A stretch of 64,000 bases of DNA from Ferruginibacter yonginensis (GTDB taxonomy: Bacteria; Bacteroidota; Bacteroidia; Chitinophagales; Chitinophagaceae): positions 930,001 to 994,000 of the forward strand of contig NZ_JBHSCZ010000002.1 of the NCBI RefSeq assembly GCF_042651465.1, given 5' to 3'. The notes below the pieces were generated by a model. It saw nothing but the letters and a program-made list of their open reading frames with translations, was not told where the DNA came from and ran no database searches. Shown here one piece after another: positions 1 to 8,376 of the stretch (positions within the stretch are counted from its first letter, which is position 1; each line of letters begins with the position of its first letter). The translations under genes and the position numbers were made by a program.

Positions 1-879
1 TTTTTGGGGTTTGTATGTATGGTTGGCCATATAATTGGGTACGGTATTATTGGCATTGCATGCTGCAATAAAATGCGTAATGGGTAAACCACTAGCTTGT
101 GCAATTAAGCCAGCACAAATGTTACCGAAATTGCCGCTGGGCACTGCTATTACTGGTGCATTATTTTTATCAGTCCATTGTTTATATCCAAAAAAATAAT
201 AAAATTGTTGTGGTAACCATCTGGCTACATTTATAGAATTGGCAGATGTTAAAAATAATTTAGATGTAACATCAGCATCAGTAAAAGCTTTTTTTACTAA
301 CTGTTGGCAATCATCAAAATTGCCCTGTATTTCTAACGCATGTATATTGCCTCCTAAAGTGGTGAGTTGTTGCTCTTGTACTTTACTTACTTTACCCGAT
401 GGGTATAAAATTACCACATCAATATTAGGTACATTGAAAAAGCCATTTGCCACAGCACCGCCTGTATCGCCAGATGTAGCTACTAATACTGTTACTTTTT
501 GCTGTTCATTTTTCAAGAAAAAACTCAAACACCTGCTCATAAATCGAGCCCCAACATCTTTAAAAGCCAATGTGGGTCCATGAAACAATTCAAGCGATTG
601 TATATCATTATTTATTGGCATTAAGGGTATGCTGAAGTTAATAGTTTCTTTTACTATATTATGCAATACATCATCAGGAATACAATTGCCTACAAATGGT
701 TTAATGGCTTCAAATGCAATATCAGTATTGCTATACCCTTCTATATTTTCGATTATTTTTTTCGGAAATACGGGTATATGTTCAGGGAAATATAATCCTT
801 TGTCGGGAGCTTGTCCGGCAATAGTAGCTGTTTTAAAATCAACACTTGGAGCACTTTTATTGGTACTGTAATACTGCAT
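1..879 (-). CDS. thrC: threonine synthase (3' end outside the window)
   Basis: PLP enzyme that converts O-phosphohomoserine to threonine, the last step of the pathway. Translating the minus strand from ATG at 879 gives an open frame of 293 codons running off the window edge, so the C-terminus is missing. The PLP lysine lies in the motif TLAFKDVGARF (about residue 107), followed by the phosphate-binding region ATSGDTGGA, both typical of the family. The start is 5 bases after the thrB stop, so it is the last visible gene of a thrA-thrB-thrC operon. The only other upstream ATG (883) is in another frame. Confidence 0.95.
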   Translation of the reverse strand, partial: MQYYSTNKSAPSVDFKTATIAGQAPDKGLYFPEHIPVFPKKIIENIEGYSNTDIAFEAIKPFVGNCIPDDVLHNIVKETINFSIPLMPINNDIQSLELFHGPTLAFKDVGARFMSRCLSFFLKNEQQKVTVLVATSGDTGGAVANGFFNVPNIDVVILYPSGKVSKVQEQQLTTLGGNIHALEIQGNFDDCQQLVKKAFTDADVTSKLFLTSANSINVARWLPQQFYYFFGYKQWTDKNNAPVIAVPSGNFGNICAGLIAQASGLPITHFIAACNANNTVPNYMANHTYKPQK

Positions 880-884
880 ACATT

Positions 885-1814
885 TTACGATTGAATTATT
901 TTTACACCTTCATTATTAATTTGTGATACATATGTAAAGTGAGGTAAACCTATTTCTGTATAAGTATGTTGCATCACTTGCGCAACAGTATCAGCAATGG
1001 CTTTTGTTTCACTCAGCATAAAAATAGAAGGTCCTGAACCTGCAATGCCACCACCCAAAGCCCCAGCATTTTTACAGGCTTGTTTTATATCATCAAACCT
1101 TGGAATCAATATACTTCTAATAGGTTCAATAATAACATCTTCCAAACTATTGGCAATGAGGTTCACATCTTTTTTCATAAATCCTGCCACTAAACCAGCA
1201 ATATTACCCCATTGTTTAATCGCATCTTTTAGTAAGACTTCTTTTCTTAATATTTGACGAGCATCAGCTGTTTTAATTTCAATTTGTGGATGTACTACGG
1301 TAACATAGAGCGGTGGCGCATCTATATTTATCACATCTAAAGGAAAAATGCTTCTTATAACGGTTACGCCTCCATAAATACATGGTGCTACATTATCAGC
1401 ATGTTTTATGCCAGTAGCAACTTTTTCGCCTGCCATGGCAAAACGCACCAAATCGTTTTTTGAAAATGGGTTGCCTAATAAATAATTCGCCGCTACCACA
1501 GCACCTGCAGCACTGGCAGCGCTGGAGCCTAAGCCACTACCAGGCTTTATATTTTTATTGCTGGTTATTTTAAAACCAATAGGTTTATTAAAGCTCAACA
1601 TTAATTCTAACAAAGGAGCACCTGCTGCATTTAAATGAGGTGCAGTAGGTAAGTGGTAACTGTCTGTGTTTTTAATAATCACTTCAGGTGTATTTATTAA
1701 TTCAACCTCCATTACATCAAAAGGCGCATCAATGCACATACCTAAAACATCAAAGCCACAAACTAAATTAGCAACAGTTGCAGGAGCATGTATGGTAACT
1801 TTTTTTTGTTGCAT
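885..1814 (-). CDS. thrB: homoserine kinase
   Basis: GHMP-family kinase that phosphorylates homoserine with ATP to feed ThrC. The glycine-rich GHMP ATP loop PGSGLGSSAASAAGA is clear, as is the C-terminal GGGIAGSGPS segment. The frame is open upstream to 1886, but those 24 extra codons lie inside thrA. Homoserine kinases start close to the MQQKKVTIHAPATVANL sequence, so I chose ATG 1814, which begins one base after the thrA stop codon and suggests translational coupling. Length is about 309 residues, normal for the family. Confidence 0.95.
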   Translation of the reverse strand: MQQKKVTIHAPATVANLVCGFDVLGMCIDAPFDVMEVELINTPEVIIKNTDSYHLPTAPHLNAAGAPLLELMLSFNKPIGFKITSNKNIKPGSGLGSSAASAAGAVVAANYLLGNPFSKNDLVRFAMAGEKVATGIKHADNVAPCIYGGVTVIRSIFPLDVINIDAPPLYVTVVHPQIEIKTADARQILRKEVLLKDAIKQWGNIAGLVAGFMKKDVNLIANSLEDVIIEPIRSILIPRFDDIKQACKNAGALGGGIAGSGPSIFMLSETKAIADTVAQVMQHTYTEIGLPHFTYVSQINNEGVKIIQS

Positions 1815-1815
1815 A

Positions 1816-4263
1816 TTATAATTTTGAAGTTCTGATAATGTCTGCAAAAATACCTGATGCGGTAACATCGGCACCGGCCCCTGCACCTTTTATTACTAGG
1901 GGTTGCACAGGGTATCGTTCCGTATAAAATAATACCACATTATCTTTTCCGTATAAATGGTATAAATTATGTTGTGGGTTAATATGTTGTAAGCCTACAA
2001 TGGCTTTACCTTGATTATATGATGCTACAAATTTAAGTTTGCAACCTTGGGTATTAGCTTCGGCTAACAAGTTTTTGAAATGCTGTTCATGTTGTTCCAT
2101 ACTGTTATAAAAATCATCGACAGTTCCTTCCATACATGCAGCTGGCATAAATGAATGATTAGCGATATCATCCATCTCTATTGTATCTCCATTTTCTCTG
2201 GCTAAAATAAGCAGTTTACGCATTACATCTTTACCTCCTAAATCGAGTCGTGGATCAGGCTCTGTATAGCCTTCTAGTTGGGCTTGTTTTACAACAGCAG
2301 CAAAACTTTTAGTACCATCGTAATTATTAAAAACAAAGTTTAATGTACCGCTCAATACGGCTTCCATTTTATGAATTTTATCGCCACTGCTAATTAAATC
2401 ATTTAAGGTACCAATAATAGGTAAGCCTGCCCCTACATTGGTTTCAAATAAAAATGGTGCGTTGTATTCTTTAGAAAGTAATTTTAAATTTTTGTACGAA
2501 GCATAATCAGCAGAACAAGCCACTTTATTACAAGCCACTACAGCGATTGCTTTTGCTAAAAATGTGGGGTAAGTTGTAGCAACCGTATTATTTGCCGTAA
2601 CATCTACAAATACACTGTTGCGTAAATTATGTTGTATAATAGCATTATTAAATTCATTGATATCAGCCGGGGTGCCATTGATCAACGCTGTTTGCCAATC
2701 ATCTAACGCAATACCATCTTCGTTGATGATATATTTTTTACTATTAGCAATGCCTGCTACTTTTAATTTTATACGAAGTTGGTCTCTTAAAAACGGTTGT
2801 TGTTTTTTTATTTGCTCAATCAGTTTACTGCCAACATTTCCTACACCTGCTATAAACACATTTATTTCTTTTAATACGGTTTCAAAAAAGGCTTCGTGAA
2901 TAACATTCATTGCTTTTTTAACATCTGTTTTTTGTATCACTGTAGAAATATTACGTTCCGATGAGCCTTGAGCAATAGCCCTGATGTTGATACCATTTTT
3001 CCCTAATGCATTAAATAACTTACCACTAATGCCGGTGTGGTTTTTCATACCATCACCCACTAATGCTACTATGGCCAAATTGTTTTCTATAACGAGAGGG
3101 TCAATCTTTTTTTGTAACATTTCAATCTCAAATGCAGCATCAATTGCTTTTGTTGCAGCCAAAACATCTGCTTCATTAATGCCTACACAAATAGCATGTT
3201 CTGATGAACTTTGTGTAATGAGTATTACATTAATTTTTTCGGCTGCCAATGCTTCAAATAAACGCTTTGAAAAACCAGGGATACCTACCATGCCGCTGCC
3301 TTCTAAACTTATTAACGTAATCGCATTGATGCTTGAAATACCTGTAACAATGGTTTCACTTTGCGTATTGCTATTTTGTTGAATAAGTGTACCTGTTTCA
3401 TTAGGTGCAAAAGTATTTTTTATATACACACTTATTTGCTTATTCATTACAGGCTGTATGGTAGGAGGGTAAATAACTTTTGCTCCAAAGTGCGATAACT
3501 CCATAGCCTCTTGATACGACAGTGTAGCGATGGTTTTTGCATTAGGTACCAAACGAGGGTCGGCCGTCATCATGCCAGTAACGTCTGTCCAAATTTCAAC
3601 ACAAGCTGCGTTGGTGGCTGCAGTAAAAATAGCTGCTGTATAATCAGAGCCACCTCTCCCTAAAGTTGTAGGTAAACCACTGCTTGTTGATGCTACAAAA
3701 CCGGGTGCTATAAATACTTTGGCTTGGTTATGTTGAAAATATGTTTCAATGTTTTTATTGGTACTATCAAAGTTTACGGCAGCATTACCGAAATGGTCGT
3801 TCGTAATTATAAGGCTGCCGCTATCAACCCAATTGGCATCAATATGTTGTGCTTTTACAGCAGCACAAATGATGGTTGAAGATAATAATTCACCATACCC
3901 AGCAATTCTATCTTTTGTACGAAGTGATAATTCTTTTAATAAATAAATACCATTACAAACATCTTCAATATCATTCATTTGCTTTTTTACATAACTCAGA
4001 ACACTACTTTGCTGTGTAACATCAATCAATAAACGAACAGTATCTAAATGCCTCCTTTCAATTTCTTGAATAATACTTTTGTAGCTATCATCGCCATTGG
4101 CAGCTGTTTTACAACATTGTAACAGCATATCAGTAATGCCACTTAATGCCGACACTACCACTATAATTTGTTGTTTGTTGGCTTTTTGTTGAATGATGTT
4201 GATGACTTTTTGAATATTATTTGCATTGGCTACAGAGCTACCGCCAAATTTTAAAACCTCCAT
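1816..4263 (-). CDS. thrA: bifunctional aspartokinase / homoserine dehydrogenase
   Basis: Catalyses the first and third steps of the aspartate pathway: aspartate phosphorylation and reduction of aspartate semialdehyde to homoserine. The 815 residues match the usual ThrA length (about 820). In order: an aspartokinase domain beginning MEVLKFGGSS with VSALSGITDMLL; a regulatory region with ACT-type repeats around residues 310-455 (two similar stretches containing ITQSSSEH and IAQGSSERN); then a homoserine dehydrogenase domain with the nucleotide-binding motif GVGNVGS, the segment VACNKVA, and the substrate region GYTEPDPRLDLGGKD. It is the first structural gene of thrABC and follows a Thr-rich leader frame by 92 bases. 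The ACT region suggests allosteric feedback, probably by threonine. Confidence 0.96.
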   Translation of the reverse strand: MEVLKFGGSSVANANNIQKVINIIQQKANKQQIIVVVSALSGITDMLLQCCKTAANGDDSYKSIIQEIERRHLDTVRLLIDVTQQSSVLSYVKKQMNDIEDVCNGIYLLKELSLRTKDRIAGYGELLSSTIICAAVKAQHIDANWVDSGSLIITNDHFGNAAVNFDSTNKNIETYFQHNQAKVFIAPGFVASTSSGLPTTLGRGGSDYTAAIFTAATNAACVEIWTDVTGMMTADPRLVPNAKTIATLSYQEAMELSHFGAKVIYPPTIQPVMNKQISVYIKNTFAPNETGTLIQQNSNTQSETIVTGISSINAITLISLEGSGMVGIPGFSKRLFEALAAEKINVILITQSSSEHAICVGINEADVLAATKAIDAAFEIEMLQKKIDPLVIENNLAIVALVGDGMKNHTGISGKLFNALGKNGINIRAIAQGSSERNISTVIQKTDVKKAMNVIHEAFFETVLKEINVFIAGVGNVGSKLIEQIKKQQPFLRDQLRIKLKVAGIANSKKYIINEDGIALDDWQTALINGTPADINEFNNAIIQHNLRNSVFVDVTANNTVATTYPTFLAKAIAVVACNKVACSADYASYKNLKLLSKEYNAPFLFETNVGAGLPIIGTLNDLISSGDKIHKMEAVLSGTLNFVFNNYDGTKSFAAVVKQAQLEGYTEPDPRLDLGGKDVMRKLLILARENGDTIEMDDIANHSFMPAACMEGTVDDFYNSMEQHEQHFKNLLAEANTQGCKLKFVASYNQGKAIVGLQHINPQHNLYHLYGKDNVVLFYTERYPVQPLVIKGAGAGADVTASGIFADIIRTSKL

Positions 4264-4349
4264 ATTTTCTTGAATTATAATGAATGAATATTGTGCTACA
4301 ACGTTGTTGTTACGAAAAGCATTTGCCCAGTTGGTTATATGAAAATATG

Positions 4350-4366
4350 CAACCCTTAACGGGTTG
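4350..4366 (-). promoter_or_regulatory. thr leader hairpin, candidate attenuator
   Basis: On the minus strand CAACCC and GGGTTG form a perfect 6-bp stem with a 5-base loop. The loop contains the stop codon of the leader peptide and the 5' arm overlaps its last Thr codons. The stem is followed by CATATTTTC, a short U-rich tract. A ribosome stalled on the Thr codons would cover the 5' arm. The structure is seen; the attenuation role is inferred, and the short stem and broken U-run make it a weak terminator on paper. Confidence 0.5.
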
Positions 4367-4451
4367 TGGTAGTTGTGTTAGTAGTTACAACTAAAAGTGG
4401 TTGTTGGTATGTTGCTAAATATTTCAACAAATTAAATATAGTACAATTCAT
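4356..4451 (-). CDS. thrL: thr operon leader peptide
   Basis: A 31-codon frame from ATG 4451 to TAA 4356, ending 92 bases before thrA. Residues 23-30 read TTNTTTTT, so seven of eight consecutive codons are Thr (ACT ACT AAC ACA ACT ACC ACA ACC), then Arg and stop. A cluster of the regulated amino acid directly upstream of its own biosynthetic operon is the hallmark of ribosome-mediated attenuation, as in enterobacterial thrL. The gene symbol is by analogy. The start is the least certain part: a strong hairpin ends two bases upstream of this ATG, and TTG codons 8 or 9 are alternatives. There is no Shine-Dalgarno sequence, which is usual here. Confidence 0.75.
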   Translation of the reverse strand: MNCTIFNLLKYLATYQQPLLVVTTNTTTTTR

Positions 4452-4453
4452 TT

Positions 4454-4494
4454 AAACAACAAAACCCTATAATTTTTATAGGGTTTTGTTGTTT
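4454..4494 (-). terminator. 19-bp hairpin terminator after the DUF4293 gene
   Basis: A perfect 19-bp stem with a TTT loop, centred on ACCCTATAA/TTATAGGGT. It lies between the stop of the DUF4293 gene (4511) and the thr leader frame, and most likely ends the glyA-DUF4293 side transcript. A T-run (4491-4497) follows on the plus strand; on the minus strand the tail is weaker. Confidence 0.75.
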
Positions 4495-4510
4495 TTTACA
4501 TATTCATTTA

Positions 4511-4921
4511 TTATCGTAAGCGATTACTATCTTTTATAATTTTTTCATCTCTTCTCACCCCTTGGATACCTAATATAATAAATACAATAACTAATGCATG
4601 CAATACAGATGTTAATGATAAAGTGCCTTGTACAAAACTGCTAATAGCATTATAGTACAAATAAATGAGTACCACTTGCAATAACAAAGCAAGCAATGAA
4701 ATTTTTAATTGTAGTGGTCTGTTCTTGTACAAGAAAATAGTAATTAAGCAAATAATACCTACAGCTAATGTTACAAAAATCATGATTAAAGATGATGTAC
4801 CATTTAAAAAAGTAGATGGTATTAATTCTTTATTAGTACCACTGTATGTTGGAAATTTTAGTGTTAAAAAAACAGCAATTGCCGCTAAAAAATACCAAAC
4901 TGATTGAATGCGTTGTAACAT
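4511..4921 (-). CDS. DUF4293 four-helix membrane protein
   Basis: A 136-residue inner-membrane protein with four hydrophobic segments (about residues 9-25, 42-64, 72-92 and 100-120) and a charged C-terminal tail. The opening MLQRIQSVWYFLAA is characteristic of DUF4293, a Bacteroidota family of unknown function. It starts 16 bases after the glyA stop and is probably co-transcribed with glyA. Nothing in the sequence indicates a substrate or partner. Confidence 0.8.
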   Translation of the reverse strand: MLQRIQSVWYFLAAIAVFLTLKFPTYSGTNKELIPSTFLNGTSSLIMIFVTLAVGIICLITIFLYKNRPLQLKISLLALLLQVVLIYLYYNAISSFVQGTLSLTSVLHALVIVFIILGIQGVRRDEKIIKDSNRLR

Positions 4922-4937
4922 AAACTAATATTTTATT

Positions 4938-6218
4938 TTAAGCTTTGGTGGCGTATAATGGAAATTGTAAAATCCAATTTTTTACATCGTTTCTTACGTT
5001 TTCAATGGTTGCTTCGTTATCAATATCTTTAAGTATTCTATCAATTAAATCAACCACTTTTTCCATATCACTTTCAACCATACCACGGGTGGTGATAGCT
5101 GCCACACCTATTCTGATACCGCTGGTAACAAACGGACTTTTATCATCAAATGGCACAGCGTTTTTGTTTAAGGTAATATGGGCTTTATCAAGGGTTTCTT
5201 GTGCTTTTTTACCAGTAATATTTTTGTTGCGTAAATCAATTAACATTAAATGATTATCAGTACCACCACTAATAATTTGATAATCTCTTGCCAATAAAGC
5301 TTTGGCCATTGCTTGTGCATTTTTTTGCACTTGTGTAATATATGTTGTAAACTCATCGCTCAATAATTCGCCAAACGCAACAGCCTTTGCTGCAATTACA
5401 TGCTCTAAAGGACCGCCTTGCGTACCCGGAAAAACAGCCATGTCAATTACATTGCTCATCATACGAAGGTTACCCTTTAAATCTTTTAAACCCATTGGGT
5501 TTTCAAAATCTTTTTTCATTAAAATGATACCGCCTCTTGGTCCACGTAATGTTTTGTGGGTAGTACTTGTAACAAAATGGCAATGTTCAAATGGTGAGCT
5601 TAATAACCCTTTAGCAATAAGGCCAGCAGGGTGTGCCATGTCGCATAAAACAAAGGCACCTACTTCATCTGCCACCTTTCTAATTCGTGCATAATCAATA
5701 TCACGACTGTAAGCTGATGCACCGCAAATAATTAATTGAGGCTTTTCAGTACGGGCTTTTTCTTCGAGCATTTCATAGTCGATAAGTCCTGTATCTTTTT
5801 TAACACCATAAAATGATGGTTTAAAATATTTTCCTGAAAAGTTAACTGGTGAGCCATGGGTAAGGTGGCCACCCATACTTAAATCTAACCCTAAAATTTT
5901 ATCGCCAGGTTGTAAAATAGCCAACATTAAAGCGGCATTTGCTTGTGCACCACTGTGTGGTTGTACGTTGGCATATTCGCAATTAAATACTTGTTTAATT
6001 CTATCAATAGCTAATTGCTCTACTTGGTCAACAATTTCGCAACCTCCATAATATCTTTTACCAGGGTACCCTTCAGCATATTTGTTGGTAAGGCACGAGC
6101 CCATGGCTTCCATTACTTGCGGACTTGTAAAGTTTTCACTAGCAATTAATTCAATTCCATGCTGTTGTCTTTGCAACTCTTTTTCAATCAAATCAAACAA
6201 GGCAGTATCTCTTTGCAT
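4938..6218 (-). CDS. glyA: serine hydroxymethyltransferase
   Basis: PLP enzyme that interconverts serine and glycine while charging tetrahydrofolate with a one-carbon unit, in the cytoplasm. 426 residues, the usual length. The PLP lysine is at about residue 222 in TSTTHKTLRGPRGG; the segments YAEGYPGKRYYGG and QPHSGAQANAA are also family signatures. The start MQRDTALFDLIEKEL is preceded by a TATATTTG box about 20 bases upstream. DUF4293 follows on the same strand. Confidence 0.97.
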   Translation of the reverse strand: MQRDTALFDLIEKELQRQQHGIELIASENFTSPQVMEAMGSCLTNKYAEGYPGKRYYGGCEIVDQVEQLAIDRIKQVFNCEYANVQPHSGAQANAALMLAILQPGDKILGLDLSMGGHLTHGSPVNFSGKYFKPSFYGVKKDTGLIDYEMLEEKARTEKPQLIICGASAYSRDIDYARIRKVADEVGAFVLCDMAHPAGLIAKGLLSSPFEHCHFVTSTTHKTLRGPRGGIILMKKDFENPMGLKDLKGNLRMMSNVIDMAVFPGTQGGPLEHVIAAKAVAFGELLSDEFTTYITQVQKNAQAMAKALLARDYQIISGGTDNHLMLIDLRNKNITGKKAQETLDKAHITLNKNAVPFDDKSPFVTSGIRIGVAAITTRGMVESDMEKVVDLIDRILKDIDNEATIENVRNDVKNWILQFPLYATKA

Positions 6219-6236
6219 AAAATAATTTTAGTGTTG

Positions 6237-6244
6237 CAAATATA
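6237..6244 (-). promoter_or_regulatory. -7 promoter box of glyA
   Basis: TATATTTG on the minus strand matches the Bacteroidota primary-sigma -7 consensus TAnnTTTG exactly, 18 bases before the glyA ATG. I see no clear -33 TTG. Confidence 0.6.
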
Positions 6245-6372
6245 CGCCGTGCATTTTTAACTAATGTAACAGTGGCTTATTATGGTTAATTTTAAAATCG
6301 TTAATTTCACTTAGTTAATTGGTAAGCAAGTAATTTTTGGCATAAAACGACTTTTATAAACGACATTAATAC

Positions 6373-7377
6373 ATGAAGGCAATTATACCAGTGGCCGGTG
6401 CAGGTACCAAATTACGGCCACACACTTATACACAACCTAAAGCGCTGATTCCTTTAGCAGGTAAAACTATTTTAAGCATTATAATTGATCAACTAAAAGA
6501 CGCAGGTGTTTGTGATTTTATTTTTATAATTGGGTATTTGGGTGAAAAAATTCAAGATTATGTGTTGACCCATTATCCTGAATTACACACACATTTTATT
6601 ACTCAAAATGAACGTAACGGAACGGGGCATGCCATCGATATTACTAAAGAATTGGTAGGTAATGATGAAATATTGATTGTATTAGGTGATACTATTGCTG
6701 AGTTTGATATTCAACAAATGATTGCCGCACCTCATTCAATTTTGGCTGTAAAAAAAGTGGATGATCCACGAAATTTTGGAGTTGCTGAAATAGATGATCA
6801 TGGCAACATTACAAGGGTAGTTGAAAAACCTGCAATACCTAAAAGCAATATGGCGTTGGTAGGTATTTATAAAATTAAAGAAACGGCTATTTTATTTGAT
6901 TGTTTGCGTAAAATTCAAGATTTAAAGACCAGTAGTTACGATGCTTTTAATTTAACCGATGCTTTAGATTGTATGATTCAAAGTGGTGCTTCGTTTAAAG
7001 CTATGAAGGTATCTAACTGGTTTGATTGTGGGCAAAAAGAAACACTTATTTCATCAAACGCTACCCTATTACAAAAGTTTGGCAACTATGTGGCGGAAAC
7101 GGTATCATTAACCAATACAATTATTATTCCTCCGGTGAGTATTGGTAATGGTTGCATCATTAAAAACTCTGTTGTAGGCCCAAATGTAGCCATTGGCGAT
7201 AATACAACCGTAAACCATGCCCTTATTAAAGATTCCATCATAGGTGCCTATTCTAACCTAAACGAAATTGTATTAAATAGTTCACTCATAGGTAGTGATG
7301 CAGAAGTTAGAGGCGTAAGTAGAAGTTTAAATATAGGAGATAATACTGCTATCGATTTAGGTGGCGGGCCACGTTAA
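6373..7377 (+). CDS. sugar-1-phosphate nucleotidyltransferase
   Basis: A 334-residue cytoplasmic enzyme expected to make an NDP-sugar from a sugar-1-phosphate and an NTP. The N-terminal nucleotidyltransferase domain opens with MKAIIPVAGAGTKLRPHT and continues to PKALIPLAGK, the usual nucleotide-binding loop; VLGDT (about residues 103-107) holds the metal-binding aspartate. From about residue 245 the sequence becomes hexapeptide-like (IGNGCIIKNSVVGPNVAIG), a left-handed beta-helix. It resembles glucose-1-phosphate thymidylyl/uridylyltransferases, but the exact sugar and base cannot be read. The next gene starts 6 bases later. No other sugar-nucleotide genes are adjacent. Confidence 0.85.
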   Translation: MKAIIPVAGAGTKLRPHTYTQPKALIPLAGKTILSIIIDQLKDAGVCDFIFIIGYLGEKIQDYVLTHYPELHTHFITQNERNGTGHAIDITKELVGNDEILIVLGDTIAEFDIQQMIAAPHSILAVKKVDDPRNFGVAEIDDHGNITRVVEKPAIPKSNMALVGIYKIKETAILFDCLRKIQDLKTSSYDAFNLTDALDCMIQSGASFKAMKVSNWFDCGQKETLISSNATLLQKFGNYVAETVSLTNTIIIPPVSIGNGCIIKNSVVGPNVAIGDNTTVNHALIKDSIIGAYSNLNEIVLNSSLIGSDAEVRGVSRSLNIGDNTAIDLGGGPR

Positions 7378-7383
7378 TTTTAT

Positions 7384-8328
7384 ATGATTACATCAAAAAG
7401 AATTACTGATTTATTTGGTATAGAAAAACCCATTATACAGGCCGGTATGATATGGGCCAGTGGTTGGGAACTGGCTAGCGCTGTTAGCAATGCAGGCGGA
7501 CTGGGTATTATTGGGAGCGGAAGTATGTACCCTGAGGTACTTAAAAATCAAATTATAAAATGTAAAGCTGCAACGGATAAGCCTTTTGCTGTAAATATTC
7601 CTTTATTATACCCTTCTATTGATGCGCATATACAAACCATCATCGACCTAAAAGTACCAATAGTTTTTTCAAGTGCAGGTAATCCTAATACTTACACTGC
7701 TACCCTAAAATCGCATGGCATTAAGGTTGTACATGTAGTAAGTAGTACAAAGTTTGCCTTAAAAGCACAGGCTGCAGGTTGTGATGCAGTGGTGGCAGAA
7801 GGTTTTGAAGCCGGTGGCCATAACGGACGTGAAGAAACTACCACAATGGTTTTGATACCAGCTGTGGCCGCAGCCTTAGATATACCAGTTATTGCAGCAG
7901 GTGGTATTGCAACGGGAAGGCAAATGTTAGCGGCAATGGTGTTAGGTGCAAGTGCTGTGCAAATTGGTAGCAGGTTTGTAGCAAGTAACGAAGCCAGTTG
8001 CCATATTAATTTTAAAAATGCTGTTGTGGCAGCGCCAGAAGGCAGTACACAACTATCCCTAAAGCAACTCACACCCGTACGGTTACTTAAAAATGAATTT
8101 TTTAACAAAGTAGTTGCGGCCGAAAATGCACATGCTGATAAAACTACCTTAGAACAATTGCTCGGTAGAGGTCGTGCCAAAAAAGGCATGTTTGAAGGCG
8201 ATTTGGTAGAGGGTGAATTGGAAATAGGACAAGTAACCAGCTTAATAAAAACCATACAGCCAGCGGCTGACATAGTGCAAGAGATATGGCTGGAATACAA
8301 CGAATTATTAACTGCCTTAGGCAAATAA
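7384..8328 (+). CDS. nitronate monooxygenase-family flavoprotein
   Basis: A 314-residue FMN-dependent TIM-barrel enzyme of the nitronate monooxygenase / 2-nitropropane dioxygenase family. Visible signatures are PIIQAGMIWAS near the N-terminus, the conserved AEGFEAGGHNGR with the candidate catalytic His, and the FMN phosphate-binding stretches AAGGIATGRQ and LGASAVQIGSRF. The family also contains FabK-type enoyl-ACP reductases, so the substrate is uncertain. It follows the nucleotidyltransferase by 6 bases and is probably co-transcribed, although no functional link is evident. Confidence 0.85.
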   Translation: MITSKRITDLFGIEKPIIQAGMIWASGWELASAVSNAGGLGIIGSGSMYPEVLKNQIIKCKAATDKPFAVNIPLLYPSIDAHIQTIIDLKVPIVFSSAGNPNTYTATLKSHGIKVVHVVSSTKFALKAQAAGCDAVVAEGFEAGGHNGREETTTMVLIPAVAAALDIPVIAAGGIATGRQMLAAMVLGASAVQIGSRFVASNEASCHINFKNAVVAAPEGSTQLSLKQLTPVRLLKNEFFNKVVAAENAHADKTTLEQLLGRGRAKKGMFEGDLVEGELEIGQVTSLIKTIQPAADIVQEIWLEYNELLTALGK

Positions 8329-8331
8329 TAC

Positions 8332-8339
8332 TATATTTG
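8332..8339 (+). promoter_or_regulatory. -7 promoter box of the export gene
   Basis: TATATTTG, an exact TAnnTTTG match, 37 bases before the ATG at 8377 and overlapping the end of the preceding gene's 3' flank. Confidence 0.55.
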
Positions 8340-8376
8340 CCGTAATCAATCAATTTGTAAAACAATCCTTAGAGTA

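Noticed and set aside
239..871. Two plus-strand open frames inside thrC
   Set aside because: The minus strand codes a clear threonine synthase through this region; the plus frames have no recognisable motifs and are antisense shadows.
1815..1886. Longer N-terminus for ThrB
   Set aside because: The extra 24 codons lie within thrA and do not resemble the kinase family; the start at 1814 fits length and operon spacing.
7692..8324. A 210-codon minus-strand frame opposite the nitronate monooxygenase gene
   Set aside because: Its composition (Ala/Ser/Cys-rich) mirrors the sense gene, which has strong family motifs. Treated as a shadow.
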